Below, one piece after another: positions 9,265 through 17,614 of a stretch of DNA of 41,971 nucleotides. How positions within the stretch are numbered: position 1 is the stretch's first letter; each line of letters opens with the position of its first letter. The notes beneath the pieces are model-generated. The model did not search any database. It saw only the letters and a list, made by a program, of their open reading frames with translations, and had not been told where the DNA came from. Made by a program: the position numbers and the translations under genes. The stretch comes from Nitrospira sp. (GTDB lineage Bacteria; Nitrospirota; Nitrospiria; Nitrospirales; Nitrospiraceae), in assembly GCA_019636815.1 (NCBI GenBank), contig JAHBWT010000032.1, forward strand, positions 1 through 41,971, written 5' to 3'.

Positions 9265-10888
9265 AACGGCCTAACAACGGCGTCACCAACCCGGCCATCG
9301 CCTGCAGGCGCTCATCGACGATCGCTTCGCTCTCTCCGGCATGGACCGCGGAGGTTAAACGCACGAGCGCCCCATCGGCACGACGCCGGGTCAAGGAATC
9401 CCAGAAGAGAAAGAACTTCACGAGGTATTCGCTGGTGATCCAGCGATCGCGCTGCTTGAACCAGTAATAGACGATCTGCTTGTGGCCGCCCTTCTGAATG
9501 ACGACGCGATTGATTTCTTGCCCCGACCTTACCCCGGGCACATGCTCGACCTGCCGGGGTTGAAACGACATGATGTCCCATCCCCCCCCCGGAATACACT
9601 GTTTCGGTGAGTGCGAGGACCGGCCCTTTTTGGGAGACTGATAGTACGCGACGTAGACATTGACAGGGAGTCGATCGGCTGCGGTGTAATCAGCCAGCAC
9701 ATAATCGTCCAACTCCAAGGCGTTGAGATACTGTCGCTCCATGGGAGAAGCGATGCCTTTCCACGCACCGAGTTGCGACGGAAAATCGACCAGCGACTGC
9801 CGGGCAGGCGGAGGGGGGAAGTCGTCCGGAGCGATGGTGGGAACAGCCACCGTCGCCATGGCGAGCAATCCTCCGGCGACCACCACAGGAGCCACAGCGA
9901 TCCGGGCGGCGGGCTGAGCAATGTGGGGAGGCGCTGCGACACCGGCCTTCGGCAGGCCGATCAATTCCGCGAAGGGACGGCGAGACGCGGATGAGCCGAT
10001 TCGCGCGAGGACCCACATCTCCGCGCAGAGCAACGCGAGACTGGCGACGAAGAAAATCCATCCCTCGAAGAAATGGGTAAACCCTTCGGCTGCGGTCTGC
10101 CCATAGGTGCCTACCAGGACACCGATGACGCCGATCCGAAAGCCGTTCAAGAGAATCGAGATGGGAACGCTCGACAGAACGAGCACAACTCGCTTCCAAA
10201 GCGATTCACGGTAGAGATACGCGGCGAGCAAGGTCAGCGCGGTAAGCGGGAACAGATACCGAAGGCCGCTGCAGGCTTCCACGACCTGGAGTTGGATCGG
10301 TCCGAGGTCGATCACGTTGCCTTCTCGGTAGGCCGTCGCACCGACGGCATGCAGGAATCCGACCCCTAAGGCCGATGACCAGAGCTGGAGCCGGCTGGAC
10401 AATTCAAACTGCAGAAAGATCGGCAGTGGAATGGCCGCAAGCAAATAGAACAACGGAAAGGCCAGCCGGCGAATGCCGGACAGGCCGATGGCGCAGCCGA
10501 GCAATCCGACGATCACCATCCACAACGAGACATGCGCCACGGCCTGCATGGCGGCGAACTCGCCGACGACATACACGAACAACCCGGCACCGACGATCGA
10601 CAACCCCCACCAGGAGCCTCGATGCTCGACGGCGTCAAGCGACCGCCATCGCAACCAGATCATGTACAGCGCGATCAAGGGGATAAAGGGTCCGTGGCTG
10701 TTGTTATCTTCCAGCCAAGCCTCCCCCAAGAATCGCAGACTATCCGCGTAGAGATAGCCTAGGACCATCATGACGACGGCAAGAATCGCCCACAGGACCG
10801 CCGCGTTCCTGTTCATCGAGGATTGACTCAACGGCGGTCCAGAAGAAGAAGGTAGCGACGTACCCAGAATCGTAGGTTGAATGCTCAT
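9251..10888 (-). CDS. xrtA: Exosortase XrtA fused to EpsI domain
   Basis: A 545-residue membrane protein: an eight-helix EpsH/exosortase domain (about 1-300) fused to a C-terminal EpsI domain (about 345-545). The expected catalytic residues are present: Cys206 in VVEACSGLRYLFP, Arg251 in LLNGFRIGV and His272 in EGFTHFFEGW. The EpsI part carries its conserved cysteine in HSPKQCIPGGGW (Cys431). Exosortases cleave and process proteins bearing a C-terminal PEP-CTERM tail at the cell surface; the EpsI fusion is a known variant of XrtA. The start is placed at 10888, where AAGAGGGTGG precedes ATG. This puts it about 22 nt after the predicted transcription start; the longer open frame to 10948 crosses the promoter. 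It is the first gene of the export operon. Confidence 0.93.
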   Translation of the reverse strand: MSIQPTILGTSLPSSSGPPLSQSSMNRNAAVLWAILAVVMMVLGYLYADSLRFLGEAWLEDNNSHGPFIPLIALYMIWLRWRSLDAVEHRGSWWGLSIVGAGLFVYVVGEFAAMQAVAHVSLWMVIVGLLGCAIGLSGIRRLAFPLFYLLAAIPLPIFLQFELSSRLQLWSSALGVGFLHAVGATAYREGNVIDLGPIQLQVVEACSGLRYLFPLTALTLLAAYLYRESLWKRVVLVLSSVPISILLNGFRIGVIGVLVGTYGQTAAEGFTHFFEGWIFFVASLALLCAEMWVLARIGSSASRRPFAELIGLPKAGVAAPPHIAQPAARIAVAPVVVAGGLLAMATVAVPTIAPDDFPPPPARQSLVDFPSQLGAWKGIASPMERQYLNALELDDYVLADYTAADRLPVNVYVAYYQSPKKGRSSHSPKQCIPGGGWDIMSFQPRQVEHVPGVRSGQEINRVVIQKGGHKQIVYYWFKQRDRWITSEYLVKFFLFWDSLTRRRADGALVRLTSAVHAGESEAIVDERLQAMAGLVTPLLGRYVPD

Positions 10889-10916
10889 GACGGGTCCACC
10901 CTCTTGACGGTGAGGT

Positions 10917-10981
10917 AGTGTACCGGCTACCGATCCATCATGGGCCACATCAATCTCAAGTTTGTGTTAACTGATTGTTAA
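10917..10981 (-). promoter_or_regulatory. EPS-type promoter: triple 11-bp repeat plus -10, upstream of xrtA
   Basis: On the minus strand three half sites lie exactly 11 bp apart: TTAAC (10977-10981), TTAAC (10966-10970) and TTGAG (10955-10959). After a 32-bp gap comes TACACT (10917-10922), a good -10 candidate. Transcription would begin near 10910, giving a leader of about 22 nt that contains the ribosome site of xrtA. No recognisable -35 is present, which suggests an activator-dependent promoter. The same layout occurs at 14232-14297 and 21689-21753. Seen directly; binding protein unknown. Confidence 0.68.
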
Positions 10982-11041
10982 AAACGGACGGGACGGCGAT
11001 GGTACGAGGGCTGAATCCTTCCAGGAATTACTCTCCACGAT

Positions 11042-11953
11042 CTACCGGACCCCCAGGTTGCCGGGAGGCACTGGAGCGGAAAAGGGGGCATGTCGCTCCA
11101 TGAATCGCTTCGTCACTCGCCACCAGGGGGCGTTTTCATCCCAGGGCGCCGGTTTTTTGTCGCCCCATCCTCCCCAGATCACAACCCCATCCGCATGTTG
11201 GTAGACGGTATTCAATTGCAACTCCCAATAGTCCGGTTCGATCGGCTGGAGGCCGATCAGACGGTTTGATTCGTGATACTGCGGCCAGAGAAACGCGTAG
11301 ACCGGTTTTCCCCCTGCCTTTCGGCGAGCCTCGGTAATCTGCGCAATCGCATAGGTCACCCAGCCCTTCCGGTCCGGATAGAAGGTATAAATAGAGGGGA
11401 ACAGCACATCGACGTGGGCCGCGATCCCGTCCAGCCGGTCATTTTCCCGTTGCCAGGCTTGATAATCTTTACTCGCGGGACCGCGAACCGCCCGCCAGTA
11501 GTCCCGAATCGGCACGGTACCGTAAATTCCGACCGAGACATTGGGCGCTTCGCTCTTCACCCAGGACAGTACCGAGACGAATTTCTCGATGGTCGCCTGT
11601 ACCGCCCTCGCCTCTCCCTTCACCGGCCATCGCTCGATGTCGACGACCACCGGCTCCGACGGCTCGCCCAACTCCTTCGCAGCGGATCGGACCGTATGCT
11701 CAGGCGGCACGGCGGTCGGAGACCGGTCATTGAGAAACAAGCGGGACTCGTAGAGCACCCTGATCGGACGAATGGGATAGCCTTCAAAGGACGGCTTGTC
11801 CTTATACAGCGTCGCGTCGAACACGATGAAGGGGCGTTGAACGGCGGCAGCCCTCGCAGCCTCCGCATCGGCCGGAGAGGAACGCCCCAGCGCTCCAACC
11901 ATGGCGAGCCCGACTGCCAGCAACCCGACGCCCCTGAATCTCGCAGAGCGCAT
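11042..11953 (-). CDS. Secreted hyaluronidase-like (GH56-like) TIM-barrel protein
   Basis: A 303-residue exported protein. The start at 11953 is chosen because it overlaps the stop of the upstream glycosyltransferase gene as TGATG; the longer frame lacks a signal. MRSARFRGVGLLAVGLAMVG gives a signal peptide with a likely cut after PADAEA. The mature part has features of a glycoside-hydrolase TIM barrel: VVVDIERWPV resembles the DxE acid pair of GH56 hyaluronidases (VDFEEWRP-type), followed by VDVLFPSIYTFYP, YAFLWPQYH and GVVIWGGWGD. This suggests a periplasmic or secreted enzyme acting on the cluster's polysaccharide, perhaps trimming or release. The match is by motif and order only, so the family is tentative and the substrate unknown. 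It is the last gene of its unit; I saw no convincing terminator after it. Confidence 0.68.
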   Translation of the reverse strand: MRSARFRGVGLLAVGLAMVGALGRSSPADAEAARAAAVQRPFIVFDATLYKDKPSFEGYPIRPIRVLYESRLFLNDRSPTAVPPEHTVRSAAKELGEPSEPVVVDIERWPVKGEARAVQATIEKFVSVLSWVKSEAPNVSVGIYGTVPIRDYWRAVRGPASKDYQAWQRENDRLDGIAAHVDVLFPSIYTFYPDRKGWVTYAIAQITEARRKAGGKPVYAFLWPQYHESNRLIGLQPIEPDYWELQLNTVYQHADGVVIWGGWGDKKPAPWDENAPWWRVTKRFMERHAPFSAPVPPGNLGVR

Positions 11954-13242
11954 CACTCTCGCCCCACGCCAACCGGCTGCCTCAACGCCTCCTCGACGCT
12001 CGACGAAGGCACGCCGGTCGATGCCGATTCCAGCAACAGGCGCCAACTATCAAGGGCGTGGAGGCGCGAATATTTCCGGTCGAACGCACGGCGCGCGCAG
12101 AGCCCCGCGTCGATGACTTCACGCCCTCCCCGAGCAAGCTGGAGAATACAGGTCGCCAATGCGTCGACTTCGCCGACGCAGAAACTCCACCCACAGCGTT
12201 CGCGCTCAAGTATGCGAGCGATTTCTCCGTCGGGATCGCCGATGTGGATGATCGGACGCCCCGCCGCCGCGATCCCGTAGAACTTGCTTGGAACGATCAA
12301 TCCCTCCAGCGTCGGCCGCAGCGACACGAAGTGCACGTCGGGGACGCTCAAGCTCCATTGCAAGCGATCGGCGGCCTGGTACGGATGGAACTGCACGTTC
12401 GCCAATCCCCGCCGAACCACCTCCGATTCCAGCCAGCGGCGGGCAATCCCGTCGCCGATGAACACAAACGCGATGTCGTCCGCATGCCTCAATTGTTCCG
12501 CTGCATCGATCATGGTCTTGAATTCATGCACATGGCCCATGTTTCCCGAATACCCCATGACAAATTTACCGTCGAGCCCCCATTCCTGAACAAGCGGGTT
12601 GTCTTGCCTCGAGATCGGCTGAATGGCATCGCCATCGGCCCAATTTTCGATAATCGTGATCCGGTCGGAAGGAATCCCCTCGTCGCGAAGACGCTTGGCC
12701 ATGATTTCGCCCAATACCACATTGGACCGGCCCAGCCGTAACGATTGATTGCGCAGCCGCTTGAGCATGGGAGCCGCGAATCGCACTCCGTACACATCCA
12801 TGGACGTCGCGACTTCCGGGAACAGATCCTGGACCCAGTTGACCAACACCCCCCCCTTGAGCTTGACCGCCCACGCGGCAGGGACGGACATCATCGGCGG
12901 ATCGGTCTTGGCCACGACGATGTCCCCCCGTCGAATCATGCGGAGCAGCCTCCAGGTCGCCCCGAGGTAAAACGTCAAGTAATCGACCATCCGGCCCCAC
13001 AACGTGGCCCGCCCGAAACGCGATGTGCGCACTCGATGCACACGAACACCGCGGATCGATTCTTCGGCGGGAAGAGACGCGAGGGGGTTCCCATACAGTT
13101 GGCAGCCGGTGACCACGTGAATATCCTGACCGCGGGAAGCGAGGTCGAAGGCCAGATCGCTCAAGAGCTGGCTCGTCGCCGAGTAGTCGGGGTAGAAGTA
13201 GCGGTTGACAAAAACGGTCTTGGCCATATCGTTCGACGACAC
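11953..13242 (-). CDS. WbuB/WcaI-like family 4 glycosyltransferase
   Basis: A GT-B fold glycosyltransferase resembling WbuB/colanic acid WcaI. The N-terminal acceptor domain begins KTVFVNRYFYPDYSATSQLL. The C-terminal nucleotide-sugar domain shows GKFVMGYSGNMGHVHEF and VPSKFYGIAAAGRPIIHIGD, the latter typical of this subgroup. It is predicted to be cytoplasmic or membrane-associated and to add one sugar to the lipid-linked repeat unit. The open frame begins with GTG at 13242 (AGGAGAAGG 9 nt upstream). An ATG five codons in (13227) is the alternative but has no ribosome site. It lies 24 nt after the GT2 gene and its stop is coupled to the downstream hydrolase-like gene. Confidence 0.87.
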   Translation of the reverse strand: MSSNDMAKTVFVNRYFYPDYSATSQLLSDLAFDLASRGQDIHVVTGCQLYGNPLASLPAEESIRGVRVHRVRTSRFGRATLWGRMVDYLTFYLGATWRLLRMIRRGDIVVAKTDPPMMSVPAAWAVKLKGGVLVNWVQDLFPEVATSMDVYGVRFAAPMLKRLRNQSLRLGRSNVVLGEIMAKRLRDEGIPSDRITIIENWADGDAIQPISRQDNPLVQEWGLDGKFVMGYSGNMGHVHEFKTMIDAAEQLRHADDIAFVFIGDGIARRWLESEVVRRGLANVQFHPYQAADRLQWSLSVPDVHFVSLRPTLEGLIVPSKFYGIAAAGRPIIHIGDPDGEIARILERERCGWSFCVGEVDALATCILQLARGGREVIDAGLCARRAFDRKYSRLHALDSWRLLLESASTGVPSSSVEEALRQPVGVGRE

Positions 13243-13266
13243 GCCGAGTCGCCTTCTCCTCTCTTC

Positions 13267-14106
13267 TTACAGCGGAAGACCCCGCTCTTGCCGCTCAAGC
13301 TCCCGCATCTTGAGCACGATCATGTATTCATAGAACGACTGCAGGACGCAGTAGGTGAACCCCGCCATCCCATCGAGCCACCCTCTCTGCCACAGGTACA
13401 AGTACCAGAACTTGATGAACGGTCTGCACGGCAGCCGAAACGAGAGGTTTTTCAGCGCCCGACGACGGAGCGCGCGATCGGAACTGAAGAGCCCGAGCCC
13501 GGACCGGTCCTGCGACCGCTGGTGGATTACCTTGATGCCTTCCAATGCCTCCAAAGAGGAATACCGATTGTGCTTGTCGATCCATTCGGCAATTCCCTTG
13601 CTGAAATTGTAGTGAACGAGCAGGCCCTGCAAATACCCGTGCGAACCGTCGATCACAGGGACGGGATTGACCAGCCGCTGGAATCGCACAAACGGTGGGC
13701 GGAAAAATCTCATGACCATGCCGGGAGGCATCGCATGTTTGATCCAACGGCCCATGAACATGTTCCGCCTTCCGCAATAGTAGGCCACCGGAGCGCCGCC
13801 CTCTTCGTTCGCGACGGCGAGAAGCTCTGCCTTCAACTCTTCCGTCATCCGTTCGTCCGCGTCGAGATAAAACACCCACGGATGCGCGAAGCGAATCTCC
13901 TCAAGCGCCCAATTCTGGTGTGCCGACCAGTTGTCGAAGCGACGTTGGACGACCCTCGCTCCCATCTCTTCCGCGATCTTGACGGTCCGATCGGTGCTGA
14001 ACGAATCGAGCACGACGATGTCGTCCGACCACTTCACCGACTGAAGGCAATCCGGAAGATTGGCCTCTTCGTTGAGCGTCAGAATGAGAATCGAGATGCT
14101 CATCAT
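13267..14106 (-). CDS. Family 2 glycosyltransferase (WaaE/KdtX-like)
   Basis: A ~279-residue GT-A glycosyltransferase close to the WaaE (KdtX) group of lipopolysaccharide core beta-glucosyltransferases. It has the GT2 opening SISILILTLNEEANL, the DSFSTDRT motif and the metal-binding YLDADERM. Later regions VRFQRLVNPVPVIDGSHGYL and YSKGI-like segments are typical of the group. The start is placed at 14106 (two adjacent ATGs, AGGG 6 nt upstream) rather than the longer open frame to 14136, which would drop a clean N-terminus. First gene of a three-gene unit; its leader of ~120 nt begins at the repeat-type promoter at 14232-14297. Sugar donor and acceptor are unknown. Confidence 0.88.
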   Translation of the reverse strand: MMSISILILTLNEEANLPDCLQSVKWSDDIVVLDSFSTDRTVKIAEEMGARVVQRRFDNWSAHQNWALEEIRFAHPWVFYLDADERMTEELKAELLAVANEEGGAPVAYYCGRRNMFMGRWIKHAMPPGMVMRFFRPPFVRFQRLVNPVPVIDGSHGYLQGLLVHYNFSKGIAEWIDKHNRYSSLEALEGIKVIHQRSQDRSGLGLFSSDRALRRRALKNLSFRLPCRPFIKFWYLYLWQRGWLDGMAGFTYCVLQSFYEYMIVLKMRELERQERGLPL

Positions 14107-14439
14107 GCACAACCCTGTTTCGGCGACACGCGCCATTCAACCGAGTCGCCACTGGGAAAGATCATGGGTCGACTCACCATCACTCACTATGCGCCGCACC
14201 GCGTATGCACGGTTACCCTCGCATTTAGGGCAGTCTACCCTTTCAGGCACTGCCTCATCGCAACGGCAATCTCAAATCTGTGTTATCTGAACGTTAAAAT
14301 TGAGATACGCCTGAGCCCGAAGAATGGGTTGGTTAGAAGCCTGGCGAGGCCTATCCAAGGGAAAGATGAGCACGTTGCGGGAGGAATGACGATGCTGATT
14401 CGCGTAAGACGAGCGTCGCTACCACTCGCGCCGGAGCGT
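14107..14439. other. Intergenic gap without a gene
   Basis: This 333-bp stretch lies between the methyltransferase stop and the GT2 start, both on the minus strand. The only structure I recognise is the EPS-type promoter at 14232-14297. The remainder (14298-14439) shows no convincing terminator hairpin. A plus-strand frame running through it is antisense to real genes and has no independent support. Confidence 0.6.
14232..14297 (-). promoter_or_regulatory. EPS-type promoter: triple 11-bp repeat plus -10, upstream of GT2 gene
   Basis: Minus-strand half sites TTAAC (14293-14297), ATAAC (14282-14286) and TTGAG (14271-14275) are spaced 11 bp apart. They are followed after 33 bp by TAGACT (14232-14237). 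The arrangement and flanking bases (CACAGATTTGAGATTG) closely resemble the copy before xrtA. It is predicted to drive the three-gene unit ending with the hydrolase-like gene, with a leader of about 120 nt. Confidence 0.66.
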
Positions 14440-15075
14440 CTACGGCTTCTTGGCAACGGCGATCAGTGATTTCGCCAGTGCGGGCACCCGGCCTACCCTT
14501 GTAAACGAGAGATCCCGAAAGCCGGCCTCCAGCAGCAGCGTCTTCAGCGTTTTCATGGACCAGAACTTGATGTGCCCGTGATCCCACAGCGCCGTGAAGT
14601 GGGCGTCCAACCGCCCGGTCAAGGCAAGGGCCAAGTTTTTCCAATAGCCGTGGTAGGGAGTGGAAACGATGGCCGTCCCCGACGGTTCGACGAGATCGTA
14701 CAGCGTCTTGGCAAAGACGCGAGGCGCGTAGAGATGCTCCACCACTTCCAGACTGACAACGATTGGGAACTGTCCATAAGTATCGGCGAGAGGATCGTAG
14801 ACCGATCCCTGCCTTAGCAAGAGATGGGGATGACGACGCTGAGCCTGCTCCAAGCCCTGCGTCGACACGTCGACGCCGGTAACGTGATATCCCTGCTTCG
14901 CCAAGACTGCAGCGACTGCGCCGTTCCCGCACCCCAGTTCAAACAAGCGCCGCTGATTCGACGGAACGGATAAGGACGCCAGAATATCCAACAGAGACGG
15001 GACGAGGTAGTCGTGCGACTGATTGAGCTCCCCATCCTCATAGGCGTAGCCGGAGATATCGGCCGCTGCGTCCAT
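14440..15075 (-). CDS. Class I SAM-dependent methyltransferase
   Basis: A 211-residue methyltransferase with the Rossmann SAM-binding motif I FELGCGNGAVAAVLAKQGY near residues 43-61, followed by VTGVDVSTQGLEQA and PIVVSLEVVEHL, the usual motif II/III pattern of UbiG-like enzymes. The ATG at 15075 overlaps the acetyltransferase stop as TGATG; a GTG one codon earlier is possible. Being the last gene of the flippase-to-methyltransferase unit, it probably methylates a sugar or nucleotide-sugar intermediate. The acceptor cannot be inferred from the sequence. Confidence 0.86.
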   Translation of the reverse strand: MDAAADISGYAYEDGELNQSHDYLVPSLLDILASLSVPSNQRRLFELGCGNGAVAAVLAKQGYHVTGVDVSTQGLEQAQRRHPHLLLRQGSVYDPLADTYGQFPIVVSLEVVEHLYAPRVFAKTLYDLVEPSGTAIVSTPYHGYWKNLALALTGRLDAHFTALWDHGHIKFWSMKTLKTLLLEAGFRDLSFTRVGRVPALAKSLIAVAKKP

Positions 15076-15617
15076 CACGATTCTTTCTCCTCGGATTCAT
15101 ACTTTCTGATGACACGGGCCGGATTTCCTCCAACCACCATCCAGGGTTCGACGTCACGAAAGACGCTCGCTCTCGCGCCGACGACGGCCCTCTCTCCAAC
15201 GGTGACACCCGGCCCGATAAACGCATCCGCTGCGACCCAGGCTCGCTTGCCGATCGTAATCGGGGCGCTGACGACCGGCATGTCCTTCACTCGATAGTCA
15301 TGCCCGGCGGTACAGAGAAACGAGTATTGGCTGACCGTGGCGTGCGGCTCGAGCGTGACCCGGTCGACCGAATAACACTGGACATGATCACCCAGGCAAC
15401 TCCCCTCACCCATAGTCAGATTCCACGGTGCCCAGATCCTCGCCGAGGGATAGGGATGAGCCCCCTGTCCGATGGCAGCGCCGAACATTCTGAGTAGCGA
15501 TCTTCTCCAGCCGTGCAGTGCTCGCGGACTCGGCCGGTACGCCAACCACCAGGTCATCCCCCACAGCACCCGGCGGGCCTTGTTACCGAAAGTTTGAATA
15601 TCCGGCCGAGAACGCAC
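15075..15617 (-). CDS. WcaF-like exopolysaccharide O-acetyltransferase (hexapeptide repeat)
   Basis: A 180-residue left-handed beta-helix acyltransferase of the colanic acid WcaF type. The N-terminus NKARRVLWGMTWWLAYRPSP is characteristic, and a hexapeptide-repeat region follows (AWVAADAFIGPGVTVGERAV, ending GGNPARVIRKY). Acetyl-CoA would be the donor. The start is a GTG at 15617 with AGGTGG 6 nt upstream. The open frame extends much further (to 16127), but that part is antiparallel-frame noise lying inside the preceding glycosyltransferase gene. The gene is 26 nt after that glycosyltransferase and coupled (TGATG) to the methyltransferase. The large lipoprotein at 21855 carries an esterase-type domain that could remove such acetyl groups; this is an inference. 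Confidence 0.87.
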   Translation of the reverse strand: MRSRPDIQTFGNKARRVLWGMTWWLAYRPSPRALHGWRRSLLRMFGAAIGQGAHPYPSARIWAPWNLTMGEGSCLGDHVQCYSVDRVTLEPHATVSQYSFLCTAGHDYRVKDMPVVSAPITIGKRAWVAADAFIGPGVTVGERAVVGARASVFRDVEPWMVVGGNPARVIRKYESEEKES

Positions 15618-15643
15618 GATAGACCACCTATCAATCCCGCCTG

Positions 15644-16804
15644 CTACACCATGCTGACACAATCCGGACGGACGGCGGCTCCACTCATCCACGAATAGAC
15701 CGAAAGCATCTGCTCCGCATACGAAGCCCATGAGAACTGACGTTCCACGAGTTGCCTGCCACGTCCCCCCATCCTGGACCGCTCCGCTTCCGACATCTTC
15801 ATGATATCCGCTAAGCCGCGGGCGATCGCCGGCGCCGTGGTGTCGATGCAAACAGCCGCTCCGACTTCGAACCCTTGCGGGAGGTTGCACTCTCTCGTCA
15901 TAGCGACCGGCAGCCCGTAAGCCCAGGCTTCCAATACGCTGACCGGCAACCCTTCGCTGAAGGACGGCAGGACAAACGCCGACGCCGATCGAAGCAGGGA
16001 ATCTTTCTCGGCTCCGAATTTCGGACCGACAAACTGAACGGAAGACTGCAGACCATGCTCGGCACAATACTTCCGCAGATCCGCTTCGTGACTTCCCTGG
16101 TCCCATCCGGCAATCGATAGCTTCCAATCCACCAATGCGGATATTCGGTCAGAATGAAGCAGCCGCCAGGCCATCAATAAGTTCAGCAGCCCCTTTTTGG
16201 GATGGAGGCGCCCGAGAAACAAAATCATCTTTTCTTGTTCTTGTCGGGCACGGCTTGCAACATCCTGAGGAGGAAGGTCCACGCCGCTAGGAATCACGCA
16301 CAGAGGATTCGAGAGCCCATAGCCCCGAATCGCGCCCGCTTCCGACGAACACAGCGCGTGAAGGCAGGCGGCATTCGAGAGATGGCGATGCTCGTACATC
16401 ACTCCCGCGATCTTCTTTTTCCAGTAAGAGTGCGCGATCGCCCAGGGATCCAGCATGCCGTGCGCGCTGATGATGTACGGCCTTTGAGTACGTTTCGACC
16501 ACCTCGCCGAAGCGACCGAGGGATACATCCACAGGCCGTGATTGTGAAGAACGTCGGGAGCGGCAGAGCACAGTGCCGGCAAAAGATCGGGAGCGTAACC
16601 GAACGGCTTGTAGCCTCTGTTACGAAAGACGTTGACCGCGACCGGTTTCCAGGTGTCCCGATCCTGCTCGAAGCTCTCATCACTGAGCCCGAACACGCTG
16701 ACGCTGGACCCTCGACGATGCAGTTCAAGCGCGCTTCGCCGCACGACCTCGTGGATGCCTCCACCGCTATGGGAGACCGAGGCGGTCACCATTCCGACTT
16801 TCAT
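15644..16804 (-). CDS. Family 4 glycosyltransferase
   Basis: A ~386-residue GT-B glycosyltransferase. The N-terminal domain starts MKVGMVTASVSHSGGGIHEV. The C-terminal donor-binding domain has KMILFLGRLHPKKGLLNLL and the classical E-x7-E motif in SEGLPVSVLEAWAYGLPVAM. The start at 16804 is preferred to the longer frame (16858) because AGGTGA precedes it and the N-terminus matches the family; it begins 8 nt after the FkbM stop. It should add a sugar to the lipid-linked repeat unit at the inner membrane. Specificity unknown. Confidence 0.88.
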   Translation of the reverse strand: MKVGMVTASVSHSGGGIHEVVRRSALELHRRGSSVSVFGLSDESFEQDRDTWKPVAVNVFRNRGYKPFGYAPDLLPALCSAAPDVLHNHGLWMYPSVASARWSKRTQRPYIISAHGMLDPWAIAHSYWKKKIAGVMYEHRHLSNAACLHALCSSEAGAIRGYGLSNPLCVIPSGVDLPPQDVASRARQEQEKMILFLGRLHPKKGLLNLLMAWRLLHSDRISALVDWKLSIAGWDQGSHEADLRKYCAEHGLQSSVQFVGPKFGAEKDSLLRSASAFVLPSFSEGLPVSVLEAWAYGLPVAMTRECNLPQGFEVGAAVCIDTTAPAIARGLADIMKMSEAERSRMGGRGRQLVERQFSWASYAEQMLSVYSWMSGAAVRPDCVSMV

Positions 16805-16812
16805 AGGCTCAC

Positions 16813-17604
16813 CTAAGGCCGCGCACCCGCGCTCGTGCGAACGAACGTCGTGTTCCATCCATCAACACACGTCAACCGATAGCCTTGGGCTTTGACATGC
16901 TGGACCATGTTCAGGATCCGCGACAGATAATCGTCGTCCATGGGATGGTATCCTTCGTCGAATTCAACGCAAAGCACAACCGGACGGACGTGCCCACTCA
17001 GAATCGACGCGAGGATTTCGTACTCCGCCCCTTCGACATCGAGCTTGAGCAGCGACAGTTCCGTATGGTCCAGTGTCTGCATCACAGTTTCGAGCGTTCG
17101 ACAATCTGCCTCGAAGTAGTCGATCGTACGCTGCAAATTGACGATGGAGTGCGAGACATGCGCCGGATTCTCCGGTGCATAGAAACGCATGGGGCCGTCC
17201 CGGCTCCACAGACCGAGGGCATGGAAGTGAAGCCGCGCCAGGCATCCCGGGTCGACCTTGTAGTAGAGATTGCCGGCATTGTTGATGGAGGTCTGGACGC
17301 CGTTGATGGTATTCCTGTGCAGCAGTTTCACATGCCGTTGCGCCCGCGGGGTCGGGTCGAAACAGTGAACCTCGCAACCGTATCGATTAATGAGTTCGAT
17401 CTCGAAGCTGATATCCTCACCGGCGCCCACTCCGTAACAGAGCGATCGATCGCTCAGGAGGCTGGTTGGAACAAACCACCCTCCATAGCCTGTGCCGACC
17501 TTTTCGTGATGAAAGGACACCGCATCTCGAAGGCGATTCAAGTTGTTCTGCGCAATGCGCTGTCCGACTCGCTTGTAGAATGCCCGCGCTTTTTTCATCA
17601 GCAT
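16813..17604 (-). CDS. FkbM-family methyltransferase
   Basis: A ~263-residue SAM-dependent methyltransferase of the FkbM family. Visible features are CYGVGAGEDISFEIELINRYG (SAM-binding motif region), EVHCFDPTPRAQ, and the diagnostic LSLLKLDVEGAEYEILAS. It probably methylates a sugar hydroxyl in the polysaccharide. The start is uncertain: GTG at 17610 or ATG at 17604, the latter with AAGG 8 nt upstream. It lies 4-10 nt after the stop of the upstream glycosyltransferase, so it is cotranscribed. Confidence 0.88.
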   Translation of the reverse strand: MLMKKARAFYKRVGQRIAQNNLNRLRDAVSFHHEKVGTGYGGWFVPTSLLSDRSLCYGVGAGEDISFEIELINRYGCEVHCFDPTPRAQRHVKLLHRNTINGVQTSINNAGNLYYKVDPGCLARLHFHALGLWSRDGPMRFYAPENPAHVSHSIVNLQRTIDYFEADCRTLETVMQTLDHTELSLLKLDVEGAEYEILASILSGHVRPVVLCVEFDEGYHPMDDDYLSRILNMVQHVKAQGYRLTCVDGWNTTFVRTSAGARP

Positions 17605-17614
17605 GGTCACGGCC

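Noticed and set aside
12745..14469. 574-codon open frame on the plus strand
   Set aside because: Antisense to two well-supported glycosyltransferase genes. Its end includes ATG codons after GGGAGG near 14380, but the short product has no recognisable features.
15618..16127. N-terminal extension of the acetyltransferase frame
   Set aside because: The extra 170 codons overlap the preceding glycosyltransferase in another frame and do not look like protein. The GTG at 15617 has a ribosome site and fits the family length.
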